Assembly (NCBI GenBank): GCA_017794925.1
Contig: CP051238.1
Location: forward strand, 3,152,346-3,216,345
DNA from: Aestuariibacter sp.
GTDB lineage: Bacteria > Pseudomonadota > Gammaproteobacteria > Enterobacterales > Alteromonadaceae
Direction: 5' to 3'
Length of the DNA stretch: 64,000 bases
The notes below the pieces were generated by a model. It was not told the DNA's origin and did no database searches. It saw nothing but the letters and a program-made list of their open reading frames with translations. The position numbers and the translations under genes are program-made. Within the stretch, counting starts at the first letter, position 1; the number at the start of each line of letters is the position of its first letter. Below are positions 63,984 to 64,000 of this stretch, piece by piece.

Positions 63984-64000
63984 GTTTAACTCCCCAATAA

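Noticed and set aside
1..64000. Mobile elements, prophage, CRISPR arrays or tRNA/rRNA genes
   Set aside because: No transposase, integrase, phage genes, regularly spaced repeats or RNA gene sequences were seen; the window looks like core chromosome.

Overview
The window looks like a chromosomal segment of a marine gammaproteobacterium, most likely an Alteromonadales relative (Alteromonas, Aestuariibacter or similar). This rests on gene content and synteny, not on a marker gene. Two blocks follow the Escherichia coli order: pyrD, rlmKL, uup, rmf, fabA at about 33.4-41.6 kb, and yebR(msrC), proQ, prc at about 59.8-63.3 kb. Marine-heterotroph traits include Na+-coupled amino acid uptake with NhaC, an acrylate-responsive acuR-acuI pair, three photolyase/cryptochrome genes and an NAD-glutamate dehydrogenase. 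I saw no rRNA, tRNA, CRISPR array, insertion sequence or prophage.

1-7.8 kb: the start of ccoN behind an FNR box; a small membrane protein; a complementary pair of bacterioferritin subunits behind a Fur-like box; a CPA2 antiporter; a Zn-type CDF exporter joined to an FMN-binding glutamate-synthase-like protein; and a universal stress protein with a textbook class II FNR promoter. 7.8-12.1 kb: a tight five-gene operon (thermostable-hemolysin/GNAT-like protein, adenylate-forming ligase, haem-oxygenase-like diiron enzyme, short-chain dehydrogenase, exported TPR protein). It looks like an undescribed small-molecule or lipid pathway and is my main candidate for a new system.

12.1-24 kb: MscS channel, DgkA, MFS transporter, c-di-GMP phosphodiesterase, cyanase, a signal peptidase I paralogue whose expected catalytic Ser is Ala, a sparse 1-kb stretch with a long GC-rich hairpin, an M20 peptidase, two tandem exported paralogues of unknown function, and acuR-acuI with two operators. 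24-28.4 kb: an Anbu island (alpha-E protein, circularly permuted ATP-grasp, the Anbu proteasome-like peptidase and a zinc metallopeptidase). 28.5-33 kb: a photoreactivation island, including a DUF2256 zinc-ribbon gene of 50 codons.

33-46.6 kb: fabA with a FabR-like site, rmf (58 codons), a DUF3466 exported protein, uup, a glutaredoxin-like gene, rlmKL, pyrD and the large gdh. 46.7-53.8 kb: DUF1302, DUF1329, a YCF48-like protein and an RND/MMPL protein, all on the minus strand, probably an envelope transport system. 54-64 kb: an NSS transporter, NhaC, PepN and DUF2835 operon; then SIMPL, MsrC, a small protein, ProQ and Prc. Several starts were moved from the longest possible ORF to positions supported by a ribosome-binding site, a signal peptide or family length; each entry says so.
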